This document shows, piece after piece, positions 1 through 6,826 of a DNA stretch of 7,119 nucleotides. Each line of letters starts with the position of its first letter. Positions within the stretch are counted from its first letter, which is position 1. This DNA comes from Parvibaculum sp. (GTDB lineage Bacteria; Pseudomonadota; Alphaproteobacteria; Parvibaculales; Parvibaculaceae): the NCBI GenBank assembly GCA_020062605.1, contig JAGUWA010000105.1, forward strand, positions 1-7,119. The letters run 5' to 3'. Made by a program: the position numbers and the translations under genes. The notes beneath the pieces are model-generated. The model did not search any database. It had not been told where the DNA came from and was given only the letters and a program-made list of their open reading frames with translations.

Positions 1-814
1 GGGCGAGAAGCGCATTCACGGCCATTGCCTCATAGCCGGCCTCGCGGAGCGCGCGCAGCGAGAAGCTCTCGGCATCGTCGCGCTTGGAGAGCGGCTTTCC
101 TTCCGGCCCGTTCAAGAGCGAGTAATGGGCGAAGGCGGGAGGCTCAGCGCCGAGCGCGCGGATGATCTGGATCTGGACGCCGGTGTTGGTGATGTGATCG
201 CTGCCGCGAATGACGTGGGTTATCGCGAAGCCGATGTCGTCGACGATGCTCGGCAGCGTGTAGAGGAAGCGGCCATCCTCGCGGATGAGCACGGGGTCCG
301 ACAGCGAGGCGCCGTCGACCTCGACATGGCCCTGGATCATGTCCTCGAAAGAGGTGTGCTCGTGGTCGAGCCGGAAACGCCAATGGGGCTTGCGGCCTTC
401 GGCTTCGAGGGCGGCGCGGTCTTCATCCGTGAGGTCGAGCGCGGCGCGGTCATAGACGGGGGGCAGGCCCCGGGCGAGCTGACGCTTGCGGCGGCGGTCG
501 AGCTCGGCGGCGCTTTCATAGGCCGGATAGAGGCGGCCGGCGGCTTTCAGTTTTTCGGCGGCGGCCTCGTAGGCCGTGAGACGGTCCGACTGGCGGGCGA
601 AGATGTCGTGGGAGAGACCCAGCCAGCGCAGGTCTTCTTCTATCGCGGCAGCGAATTCAGGCGTCGAGCGCTCATCATCCGTGTCGTCCATGCGGAGCAT
701 GAACTTTCCGCCATTCCTCCGTGCAAAGAGGAAATTGAAGAGCGCGGCGCGGGCGTTGCCGACATGGAGGCGGCCCGTGGGCGACGGGGCGAAGCGGACG
801 GTTGGCGCCATCAT
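1..814 (-). CDS. gltX: Glutamate--tRNA ligase (GluRS), C-terminal part beyond window
   Basis: Class I aminoacyl-tRNA synthetase that attaches glutamate to tRNA in the cytoplasm, using ATP. The first 271 residues are visible; family members usually run to about 430-500, so the anticodon-binding domain lies outside the window. The N-terminus reads APSPTGRLHVGN, with the HIGH-class ATP motif as HVGN at residues 17-20, followed by MDDTD at about 40-44. WRF sits at 145-147 and RGSDHITNT at about 203-211. The KMSKS-equivalent is PLSKRD, with SKR at 243-245, so both catalytic signatures are intact. Two adjacent ATG codons (814-812 and 811-809) could start the protein; a GGGGGAG sequence ends 7 nt before the first. 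The HVGNARAAL form matches the second GluRS type that many alphaproteobacteria carry beside an HIGG form; that assignment is from memory of the family. It lies downstream of nadE on the same strand and is probably cotranscribed. GluQ-RS is unlikely because the fragment is already long and the motifs are GluRS-like. Confidence 0.93.
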   Translation of the reverse strand, partial: MMAPTVRFAPSPTGRLHVGNARAALFNFLFARRNGGKFMLRMDDTDDERSTPEFAAAIEEDLRWLGLSHDIFARQSDRLTAYEAAAEKLKAAGRLYPAYESAAELDRRRKRQLARGLPPVYDRAALDLTDEDRAALEAEGRKPHWRFRLDHEHTSFEDMIQGHVEVDGASLSDPVLIREDGRFLYTLPSIVDDIGFAITHVIRGSDHITNTGVQIQIIRALGAEPPAFAHYSLLNGPEGKPLSKRDDAESFSLRALREAGYEAMAVNALLA

Positions 815-819
815 AGGGA

Positions 820-878
820 AGCTCCCCCGCCCCAAACCGCTTGCAGCGGTTTGACCCTTCCCGAGGGGAGGGTGGAAA
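820..878 (+). repeat. Two-hairpin palindromic repeat, copy 1 (nadE-gltX gap)
   Basis: The unit has a C-rich arm CCCCCGCCCC (824-833), then a first hairpin with stem AAACCGCT (834-841) and AGCGGTTT (845-852) around a 3-nt loop. A second hairpin follows, with ACCCTTCCC (854-862) pairing to GGGGAGGGT (865-873), one G-T wobble and a GA loop, and a tail GGAAAG. The same order of parts recurs at 6842-6903 in the same plus-strand orientation. It occupies most of the gap between the nadE stop and the gltX start, so it would be transcribed within any nadE-gltX message. Element boundaries are approximate, because only two copies can be compared here. It looks like a REP-type dispersed intergenic element of unknown function. 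Confidence 0.75.
822..828 (-). promoter_or_regulatory. Shine-Dalgarno sequence of gltX, inside the repeat arm
   Basis: On the minus strand GGGGGAG lies 7 nt before the first gltX ATG (814). It is the complement of the left end of repeat copy 1 (CCCCCGCCCC at 824-833), so the repeat appears to have supplied the ribosome binding site. A small GGGA/TCCC inverted repeat (816-819 with 823-826) overlaps it and might partly mask it, but four base pairs is weak. Confidence 0.5.
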
Positions 879-902
879 GCAGGGCGTCATACGCGGCGCC
901 GC

Positions 903-2570
903 TCATATGTCCTGATCCCGGAAGCCGTTCACGATCGGGTAACGGCGGTCGCGGCCGAAATTGCGGGTCGTGACCTTGACGCCGGGCGCGGCCTGACGGC
1001 GCTTGTATTCCGAGATGTAGAGAAGATGTTCGACGCGCTTCACGAGATCGCGGTCATGGCCGCGATCGACGATGTCGCGTACCGACATTTCCTCTTCCAC
1101 GAGGCAATGGAGAATGTCGTCCAGGACCTCGTAGGGCGGGAGCGAATCTTCGTCCTTCTGGTCCGGGCGAAGCTCGGCGGAGGGCGGGCGCGTGATGATG
1201 TTTTCCGGGATCACCCTGCCCTTCGGCCCCAGACAGCCTTTCGGCATGTTCTCGTTGCGCCAGCGGGCCATGCGGAAGACGCGCGTCTTGTAGAGATCCT
1301 TGATCGGATTGAAGCCGCCGTTCATGTCGCCATAGATGGTGGCGTAGCCGGCGGAGACCTCAGACTTGTTGCCCGTCGTCAGCAGCATGGAGCCGAATTT
1401 GTTGGAAATCGCCATGAGGATGACGCCGCGCGTGCGGGACTGGAGGTTTTCCTCCGTCGTGTCGGCCTGGCGGCCTTCGAAGAGTTTTTCGAGCGCGGAG
1501 GTGAAGCCCGTGACGGGTTCCTCGATCGGCACGATATCGTAGCGGACGCCGAGAAGCTTCGCGCATTCGGCTGCATCGTCGAGGCTTTCCGACGAGGTGT
1601 AGCGGTAGGGCAGCATGACGCAATGGACCTTGTCCGCGCCCAGCGCATCGACCGCGATGGCCGCGACCAGCGCGCTGTCGATGCCGCCGGAGAGCCCGAG
1701 GACGACGCCGGGGAAGCGGTTCTTCGTGACGTAGTCGCGCAGGCCCTGCACCACGGCGAGATAGAGCGCTTCATCGCCCTCCTCTATCGCCGCGCGTTCG
1801 CCGGTTGCGCAGACCCAACCCTTCGTCTCGCGCGTCCAATCGGTGAGCGCGATCTTCTCCTCCCAGGCCGGCATCTGGACCGGGAGCGAGAGATCGGCAT
1901 TGAGCACGAAGGAGGCGCCGTCGAAGACAAGCTCGTCCTGCCCGCCGAGCTGGTTCACATAGGCGAGCGGGAGACCGCTTTCCTTGATGCGGGAGACGGC
2001 GAGGTTCATGCGTGCGTCGAACTTGTTGAAGTCGTAGGGCGAGCCGTTCGGGACCAGCAGCATCTCCGCGCCCGACTCTTCCAGGCATTCGACGACATCG
2101 GGGAACCAGATGTCCTCGCAGATGGGGACGCCGATGCGCACGCCGCGAATATTGAAGGGGCCGGGCATGGGGCCCTCGTCGAAGACGCGGGGCTCGTCGA
2201 AGACGGAATAATTCGGCAGGTGGACCTTGGCGCGGTAGCCGCGAACCTCACCCCTGTCGAGATAGAGGACGGCGTTGAAGAGCTTGCCGTCGTCGGCGAG
2301 CCAGGGGCAGCCGATGAGAATGCCGGGGCCGCCATCGACCGTCTGGCGGGCGAGGTCGACCGCGGCGGCGCGGGCGGTGCGCTGGAAGGCGCCCTTGAGC
2401 ACGAGATCCTCCGGCGGGTAGCCGGTGAGGAAGAGTTCGGAAAAGACGATGAGGTCCGCGCCCTCGATCTCCGCCTCGCGGCGGGCCTCGACGGCCTTCT
2501 GGAGATTGCCTGCGATGTCGCCCACGACAGGGTTCAACTGGGCGAGGGCGATGCGGAGCTTGTCGGTCAT
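903..2570 (-). CDS. nadE: Glutamine-dependent NAD+ synthase
   Basis: Cytoplasmic enzyme for the last step of NAD biosynthesis: it amidates nicotinic acid adenine dinucleotide to NAD+, using ATP and ammonia released from glutamine. The protein is 555 residues, a normal length for the two-domain form. The N-terminal nitrilase-type amidase domain (about 5-250) has its Glu-Lys-Cys triad as E45 in FSELFLTGYPPEDL, K115 in YRAKVHLPNYS and C151 in PICEDIW. The C-terminal synthetase domain (about 265-540) has the PP-loop SGGIDSA at 294-300, TTGNKSE at 398-404 and YGDMNGGF at 413-420. The start MTDKLRIALAQLNP matches the family's beginning; the Shine-Dalgarno sequence is poor, with only a GGAT-like stretch upstream. 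It is transcribed towards gltX, 88 bp away, and divergently from the oxidoreductase pseudogene. All key residues are present, so it is expected to be active. Confidence 0.96.
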   Translation of the reverse strand: MTDKLRIALAQLNPVVGDIAGNLQKAVEARREAEIEGADLIVFSELFLTGYPPEDLVLKGAFQRTARAAAVDLARQTVDGGPGILIGCPWLADDGKLFNAVLYLDRGEVRGYRAKVHLPNYSVFDEPRVFDEGPMPGPFNIRGVRIGVPICEDIWFPDVVECLEESGAEMLLVPNGSPYDFNKFDARMNLAVSRIKESGLPLAYVNQLGGQDELVFDGASFVLNADLSLPVQMPAWEEKIALTDWTRETKGWVCATGERAAIEEGDEALYLAVVQGLRDYVTKNRFPGVVLGLSGGIDSALVAAIAVDALGADKVHCVMLPYRYTSSESLDDAAECAKLLGVRYDIVPIEEPVTGFTSALEKLFEGRQADTTEENLQSRTRGVILMAISNKFGSMLLTTGNKSEVSAGYATIYGDMNGGFNPIKDLYKTRVFRMARWRNENMPKGCLGPKGRVIPENIITRPPSAELRPDQKDEDSLPPYEVLDDILHCLVEEEMSVRDIVDRGHDRDLVKRVEHLLYISEYKRRQAAPGVKVTTRNFGRDRRYPIVNGFRDQDI

Positions 2571-2625
2571 TTTACAAGTAGATCCGGGCAGTTATGTCCC
2601 AAGGATATGGGGATTCGGCCTCGCG

Positions 2626-2654
2626 GTTTTAGCCGTTGAAGGACGCACCCACAA
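2626..2654 (-). promoter_or_regulatory. Possible sigma-70-like promoter of nadE
   Basis: On the minus strand TTGTGG (-35, plus-strand 2654-2649) is followed after exactly 17 nt by TAAAAC (-10, plus-strand 2631-2626). Transcription would start near 2619, giving a leader of about 50 nt before the nadE ATG. The match to consensus is partial (3 of 6 and 4 of 6). The location in a 189-bp divergent gap and the ideal spacing are the main support. No clear operator or riboswitch was seen in this gap. Confidence 0.35.
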
Positions 2655-2759
2655 TAGTTCAGGGATGAACGGCGGAAAGAGGCATTCCGGGGGGCGCCGC
2701 CCGGCGGCCGGGGATAGGCTCCCTCTCAATCACGACATTCCCAAGCGGAGGAGAGACCG

Positions 2760-3375
2760 ATGACCGTCAACCGCCAGATCTGCTGACCGAAACCCCGCAG
2801 GGGAAACTTGCCGAGAGCCATTTCAAGTTCTTCGAAGGCAAGGTGCCCGAGGCGAAGGAGGGCGAGCTGCTCGTGCGCACGAAGCTCATCTCGCTCGAAG
2901 CGGCGAACCGCGCATGGATGCAGGGCGCGACCTACCGCTCGGCGGTGGAAGCGGGAACGGCGATGGCGGGCGGCCCGGTCTCCGAGGTCATCGAGGCGAA
3001 GGCGCCGGGCTTTGCCAAGGGCGATCTCGTGTTCACCGATACGGGCTGGCAGGACTATGCCGCCGTGCAGGCGAAGGGTGCACAGAAGCTGCCGAAGATG
3101 GAGCCGCTGTCGCACCTGCTCAGCGTCTACGGCATTGCGGGGCTGATGGCCTATTTCGGACTCCTCGAAGTGGGCAAACCGAAAGCGGGCGACACGGTGG
3201 TCGTGTCGGCGGCGGCGGGCTCGGCTTCGATGCCGCTATCGACTACAAGGCGGAGCCCGCCGGCAAGATCAAGGTGAAGGAAGACATTCTGGAGGGGCTT
3301 GAGAACACGCCGAAGGCGCTGATCGGGCTGCTGGCCGGCGACAATGCCGGCAAGCGGATGGTCAAGGTGTCGTGA
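2760..3375 (+). pseudogene. Decayed NADP-dependent oxidoreductase (MDR family, CurA/YncB-like)
   Basis: The remnant resembles medium-chain zinc-independent oxidoreductases that reduce enones with NADPH, normally about 340 residues. A strong GGAGGAG (2747-2753) precedes the ATG at 2760. MTVNRQI is read for seven codons, then a UGA at 2784; dropping one base near 2781 explains this, since the adjacent frame continues LTETPQGKLAESHFKFFEGK. That frame runs through ANRAWMQGATYRS and GWQDYAAVQAKG to GDTVVVSAAAGS near 3225. There it jumps to another frame reading LGFDAAIDYKAEP, without the roughly 33 residues that normally separate these blocks, including the nucleotide-binding glycine segment. After DYKAEP it joins directly to AGKIKVKEDILEGLENTP and the family's usual C-terminus MVKVS, so about 90 more residues are missing. 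About 205 codons remain. The cofactor-binding domain is gone, so no activity is expected. The sizes of the missing parts come from remembered homologues such as E. coli CurA. Confidence 0.88.
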
Positions 3376-3409
3376 CCGCGGACTCAAAGCCCTCAACTTA
3401 CAAACCGTC

Positions 3410-3432
3410 ACGGCCCGATTTATTCGGGCCGT
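3410..3432 (+). terminator. Perfect hairpin after the pseudogene, possible terminator
   Basis: ACGGCCCGA (3410-3418) and TCGGGCCGT (3424-3432) form a perfect 9-bp stem with the 5-nt loop TTTAT, beginning 34 nt after the pseudogene stop. There is no T-run after it, so it is not a classic intrinsic terminator. It may stop transcription weakly, stabilise a 3' end, or be part of the palindrome cluster that continues to 3497. It probably separates the pseudogene from the macA operon. Confidence 0.4.
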
Positions 3433-3469
3433 CCACGTCTTGGCAACACGGAAAACCCGAAAAGACAGG

Positions 3470-3501
3470 CGTGGATGACCCGGACAAGCCGGGTCATGAC
3501 G
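3470..3501 (+). repeat. Alphaproteobacterial-type intergenic palindrome
   Basis: ATGACCCGG (3475-3483) and CCGGGTCAT (3489-3497) form a perfect 9-bp stem around ACAAG, flanked by CGTGG on the left and GACGG on the right. This layout, CGTGGATG...CATGACGG with a C/G-rich core and an ACAAG or TCAAG loop, resembles a palindrome seen repeatedly between genes in alphaproteobacterial genomes (RIME/REP-like). Only one copy is in the window, so its repeat status rests on remembered resemblance. No coding role is seen. Confidence 0.55.
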
Positions 3502-3583
3502 GCTTTTGGGAACGTCTCCGATAGCTGCAATCTGCACCCATCGCCGGGCTGCGCGCATTCGCGCGACGGAAGCGCCGCCTTTC

Positions 3584-3601
3584 CCCGTTATAAAAAACGG
3601 G
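3584..3601 (+). promoter_or_regulatory. A/T-rich hairpin in the macA leader
   Basis: CCCGTT (3584-3589) pairs with AACGGG (3596-3601) around the loop ATAAAA, ending 25 nt before the macA ATG. It is the most A/T-rich stretch near the operon start. TATAAA at 3589-3594 could alternatively be a -10 element, but no convincing -35 lies 16-18 nt upstream. The sequence does not decide between a leader hairpin and a promoter, and no regulator gene lies next to the operon in this window. Confidence 0.25.
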
Positions 3602-3626
3602 ACGACGAGAAGAGGCAGGCAGGCCG

Positions 3627-4850
3627 ATGGGCTATGAGAGCGAAGCGAGAGACGGCACGAACGGCGCGGCAACGCCTTCCCTTCCCGAAAGGCTGAGGGC
3701 GCATTGGCTGGCGCTGCCCAGCCTCGCGCGCCGGGGCGCCGCCGGTGTCGTGGCCCTCATCGCGCTGTGGATCGTCTATGGTCCGTTTTTCGGTGGCGAA
3801 AGCGTCAGCTACCGGACGGCGACGGCGACGCGCGGCACTGTCGAGCAGACGGTGACGGCGCTGGGCGCCCTGCAACCCAAGGACTATGTGGATGTGGGCG
3901 CGCAGGTCTCGGGCCAGCTCAAGGACGTTTACGTGGATGTCGGCGACGATGTGAAGGAAGGCGACCTCCTGGCGGAGATCGACGCGAAGACGTCCGAGAC
4001 GGAGCTTGCCGCGGCACGCGCAAGACTCGTCCAGCTTCAATCCGAACTCGCGGGCTCGCAGGCGGAACTCGTTCTCGCGCAGCGGCAGTACAAGCGGAAC
4101 CTCGATCTCGCGAAGATCGACGCGGTGAGCCGCGACGACCTCGACACAAGCGAGACGGCCGTGAAGACGACACAGGCAACCATCGCCTCGCTCAAGGCGC
4201 AGATCACGCAGCAGGAATCGACCGTGGAAGGCGCGGAGGTCAACCTCGGCTATACGAAAATCTATGCGCCGATGACCGGCACCGTGACCGATCAGGAAGC
4301 ACTCCAGGGCCAGACGCTGAACGCGAACCAGACAGCGCCGACCATCCTGACCATTTCGGACCTCAGCACCATGACCGTGGAAGCGGAAGTGGCGGAAGCC
4401 GATGTGGGCCGCCTTGCCGAAGGCATGCCGGTCTATTTCACGACGCTCGGCGCGGCGAATGAGCGGTGGCGCTCCACGGTACGGCAGATTCTTCCGACGC
4501 CGGAGATCGAGAACGATGTCGTGCTCTACACGGTACTCGTCGACATCGCCAACCCGGACGGCAAGCTGATGAAGGACATGACCACGCAGGTCTTCTTCCT
4601 TCTGGGCGAGGCGCGGGACGCGATCACCGTTCCCGTCGGCGCGGTGAGCGAGGGAGAAGACGGCAAGAGCTATGTGACCGTGATGACGGAGGACGGCCCA
4701 AGCCAACGGCAAGTGGAAGTGGGCCTGACCAATCGCATCAGCGCGGAAATCAAGAACGGCCTCGACGAAGGCGAGACGGTGGTGACGGGCGTTTCTTCCG
4801 GGACGGAAAGCGGCACAACGAAGTCGCGGCGCATGCCGGGCTTCCTGTAG
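3627..4850 (+). CDS. macA: MacA-type periplasmic adaptor of a tripartite exporter
   Basis: Membrane fusion (HlyD/RND-adaptor family) protein that would link the MacB transporter to an outer-membrane channel across the periplasm. It has 407 residues, usual for MacA. An unusually polar N-terminus of about 36 residues precedes one membrane anchor (about 37-55, GAAGVVALIALWIVYGPFF). The MacA-like stretch GTVEQTVTALGALQPKDYV is at 70-88. The two halves of the lipoyl (biotinyl-like) domain lie at about 86-120 and 206-245 (YTKIYAPMTGTV), separated by an alpha-hairpin coiled coil at about 122-205 rich in A, Q, L and E. A beta-barrel (about 247-325) and a membrane-proximal domain (about 330-390) follow. 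There is no lipobox, so it is anchored by the transmembrane helix. The start has AGG-rich sequence (GAGGCAGGCAGG) upstream. macB begins 11 bp after its stop, and the third gene completes the pump. The assignment to MacA rather than another HlyD adaptor rests on sequence style plus the adjacent macB. Confidence 0.93.
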   Translation: MGYESEARDGTNGAATPSLPERLRAHWLALPSLARRGAAGVVALIALWIVYGPFFGGESVSYRTATATRGTVEQTVTALGALQPKDYVDVGAQVSGQLKDVYVDVGDDVKEGDLLAEIDAKTSETELAAARARLVQLQSELAGSQAELVLAQRQYKRNLDLAKIDAVSRDDLDTSETAVKTTQATIASLKAQITQQESTVEGAEVNLGYTKIYAPMTGTVTDQEALQGQTLNANQTAPTILTISDLSTMTVEAEVAEADVGRLAEGMPVYFTTLGAANERWRSTVRQILPTPEIENDVVLYTVLVDIANPDGKLMKDMTTQVFFLLGEARDAITVPVGAVSEGEDGKSYVTVMTEDGPSQRQVEVGLTNRISAEIKNGLDEGETVVTGVSSGTESGTTKSRRMPGFL

Positions 4851-4861
4851 GGAGACCGCGC

Positions 4862-6820
4862 ATGCACGCCCCCGCCCCACGAAGCGCCGCACCGCTGATC
4901 GATATTCGCGATGTGACGAAAATCTACCGCACGGGCGCTGCGGAAGTGCGCGCACTGGACGGTGTGTCGCTGACGATAAGGCGCGGCGAGTTCGTCGCCA
5001 TCATGGGGCAATCGGGCTCCGGCAAATCCACGCTGATGAATATTCTCGGTTGCCTCGACCGGCCGACGGACGGTGTCTACGCGGTCGCGGGCACGGATGT
5101 GGCCTCCCTCACCGCCGACGAGCTGGCGGTGCTTCGCCGCGACACGTTCGGCTTCGTGTTCCAGCGCTACAATCTGCTTTCGAGCATGACGGCGGCGGAA
5201 AATGTGGAACTGCCGGCGATCTATGCCGGTGCAACGCGGAGCGAACGAACCGAGCGGGCGAAGGCGCTGCTCGACCGGCTTGGCATGGGCGACCGCACGG
5301 CGCACAGGCCGACCGAATTGTCGGGCGGCCAGCAGCAGCGCGTCTCCATAGCTCGCGCGCTGATGAACGGCGCGGATGTGATCCTCGCCGACGAACCGAC
5401 CGGCGCGCTCGATACGCAAAGCGGCGCGGACGTTCTGAAGGTGCTGAAGGACCTCAACACCGAGGGGCACACCGTCATTCTCATCACGCACGATCCGGCC
5501 GTCGCCGACTATGCGAACCGGACCATCCAGATCAGCGACGGGCACATCGTGTCCGATACGGGCACGAAGGCGGCGGCGAGCGTGGCCGCTTCCGACGAGG
5601 GGCCGACGCGCCGCAACACTCTCGCGATCCAGGCGGAAATCACCGAAGCGGTGAAGATGGCGTTCCGCTCGCTGCGTACAAACATATTCCGGACGGCGCT
5701 GACGCTGCTCGGCGTGGTGATCGGCGTGGCCGCGGTTGTCGTCATGCTTGCGATCGGCGACGGCAGCAAGGCAAACATCATGAGCTCCATGCAGAGCATG
5801 GGCACGAACCTGCTGGTGGTGCGTCCCGGCGCGCCCGGTGTGCGCTCAAGCGGCGACATCGCGACGCTGGTGGCATCGGATGCCGAAGCCATTCTCGACG
5901 TCGCGAACGTCGCCGCCGCAATCCCGTCGCGGAGCACCTCGACAACATTGCGCTACGGCAATGTCGACTACCGCACGCAGGCCGAAGGCACCTGGCCGTC
6001 GCTGACGGCGGTGCGCGACTGGAACGTGGCGGAAGGCGGCTTCTTCACGGAGGCTGACCTCAACGGCTATGCACCCGTCATCGTGCTCGGGCAAACGGTC
6101 GTGGACGCGCTCTTCCCGGACGGCAGCAATCCGGTCGGGAAATACGTGCTTGTCGGCAACATTCCCTTCGAGGTCGTGGGCGTGATGGAAGCAAAGGGCG
6201 CGGCGGCCTTCGGGCGCGACCAGGACGACGTCGCCTTCGTGCCGCTGACGACGGGCTTCATGCGGCTTTTCGGACAGCAGTTCGCGGATTCGATCACGGT
6301 GAAGGTGACGGACTCCGACCGCGTGGACGAGACCGAGGAAGCGATCCACACGCTGCTCCTCGCGCGGCACCGGACGGAAGACTTCCAGATCCGCAACACC
6401 GCTTCGATGCTCGAAACGATGGAAAGCATGTCGAACACGATGACGATCCTGCTCGGCTCCGTGGCAGCGATCTCGCTGCTCGTCGGCGGCATCGGCGTGA
6501 TGAACATCATGCTGGTGAACGTGACCGAGCGGACGCGCGAAATCGGCTTGCGTATGGCGACCGGCGCGCGGATGGGCAATATCCTCGTGCAGTTCAATAC
6601 CGAGGCACTGGTGGTTTGCGGCGTGGGCGGACTGATCGGCGTGATGCTCGGCATTGCGACCGCGCTTGCGCTTTCAGGTTTCGGGCTCAACATCGTGATC
6701 AACCCCATGCCTTCGGCGCTCGCCTTCACCTGTGCGTTTCTTACCGGGCTGGTGTTCGGCTATCTGCCCGCGCGCAAGGCGGCGCGGCTCGACCCTGTGG
6801 TCGCGCTGTCATCGGAGTGA
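4862..6820 (+). CDS. macB: MacB-type ABC transporter, fused ATPase and permease
   Basis: Inner-membrane ATPase that drives export by mechanotransmission, working with MacA and a TolC-like channel; known relatives export macrolides, enterotoxin, siderophores or lipopeptides. It has 652 residues, the normal MacB length. The ATPase domain (about 11-235) has Walker A GQSGSGKST (49-57), Q-loop Q101, signature LSGGQQQR (153-160), Walker B VILADEPTGALD (173-184, with D177 and E178) and switch H210. The permease half has TM1 at about 276-298, a large periplasmic domain at about 300-524, and TM2-TM4 at about 526-550, 582-606 and 616-636. VTERTREIGLRMATGAR (554-570) is the typical cytoplasmic coupling stretch. 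The ATG at 4862 follows GGGAGA and matches the family's beginning. The frame stays open upstream to about 4466, but that part overlaps macA and has no family-like sequence. All ATPase motifs are intact. The actual substrate cannot be told. Confidence 0.95.
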   Translation: MHAPAPRSAAPLIDIRDVTKIYRTGAAEVRALDGVSLTIRRGEFVAIMGQSGSGKSTLMNILGCLDRPTDGVYAVAGTDVASLTADELAVLRRDTFGFVFQRYNLLSSMTAAENVELPAIYAGATRSERTERAKALLDRLGMGDRTAHRPTELSGGQQQRVSIARALMNGADVILADEPTGALDTQSGADVLKVLKDLNTEGHTVILITHDPAVADYANRTIQISDGHIVSDTGTKAAASVAASDEGPTRRNTLAIQAEITEAVKMAFRSLRTNIFRTALTLLGVVIGVAAVVVMLAIGDGSKANIMSSMQSMGTNLLVVRPGAPGVRSSGDIATLVASDAEAILDVANVAAAIPSRSTSTTLRYGNVDYRTQAEGTWPSLTAVRDWNVAEGGFFTEADLNGYAPVIVLGQTVVDALFPDGSNPVGKYVLVGNIPFEVVGVMEAKGAAAFGRDQDDVAFVPLTTGFMRLFGQQFADSITVKVTDSDRVDETEEAIHTLLLARHRTEDFQIRNTASMLETMESMSNTMTILLGSVAAISLLVGGIGVMNIMLVNVTERTREIGLRMATGARMGNILVQFNTEALVVCGVGGLIGVMLGIATALALSGFGLNIVINPMPSALAFTCAFLTGLVFGYLPARKAARLDPVVALSSE

Positions 6821-6826
6821 GGTGAA

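Noticed and set aside
125..973. A 282-codon plus-strand open frame opposite gltX and the nadE end
   Set aside because: It runs through gltX, the repeat and the end of nadE on the opposite strand, with no recognisable domain.
1026..2639. A 537-codon plus-strand open frame opposite nadE
   Set aside because: nadE on the other strand has full family similarity and all catalytic residues. The antisense frame is a by-product of high-GC codon use and its translation resembles no family.
2691..2712. G/C-rich inverted repeat GCCGC-CCG-GCGGC in the divergent gap
   Set aside because: It has only five base pairs in a very G/C-rich stretch, with no second copy or promoter-centred position, so chance is likely.
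3505..3535. Promoter for macA with TTGGGA and a downstream -10
   Set aside because: After a 17-nt spacer the -10 candidate is AATCTG, a poor match, so no promoter is called.
3551..3565. GCGCG...CGCGC symmetry upstream of macA as an operator
   Set aside because: It is short, low-complexity CG alternation, and no linked regulator gene or matching second site supports it.
4466..4861. Upstream in-frame extension of macB over the end of macA
   Set aside because: The added residues are low-complexity shadow sequence of macA. The ATG at 4862 has a Shine-Dalgarno sequence and starts the family alignment.
4869..4878. A third exact CCCCCGCCCC at the start of macB, as in the repeat's left arm
   Set aside because: No hairpin or GACCCTCCCC segment follows. 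It encodes APAP in macB and is easily explained by chance in high-GC coding DNA.
3588..4955. A 455-codon minus-strand open frame opposite macA
   Set aside because: macA is clear on the plus strand. The antisense translation is arginine- and histidine-rich, typical of a shadow frame.
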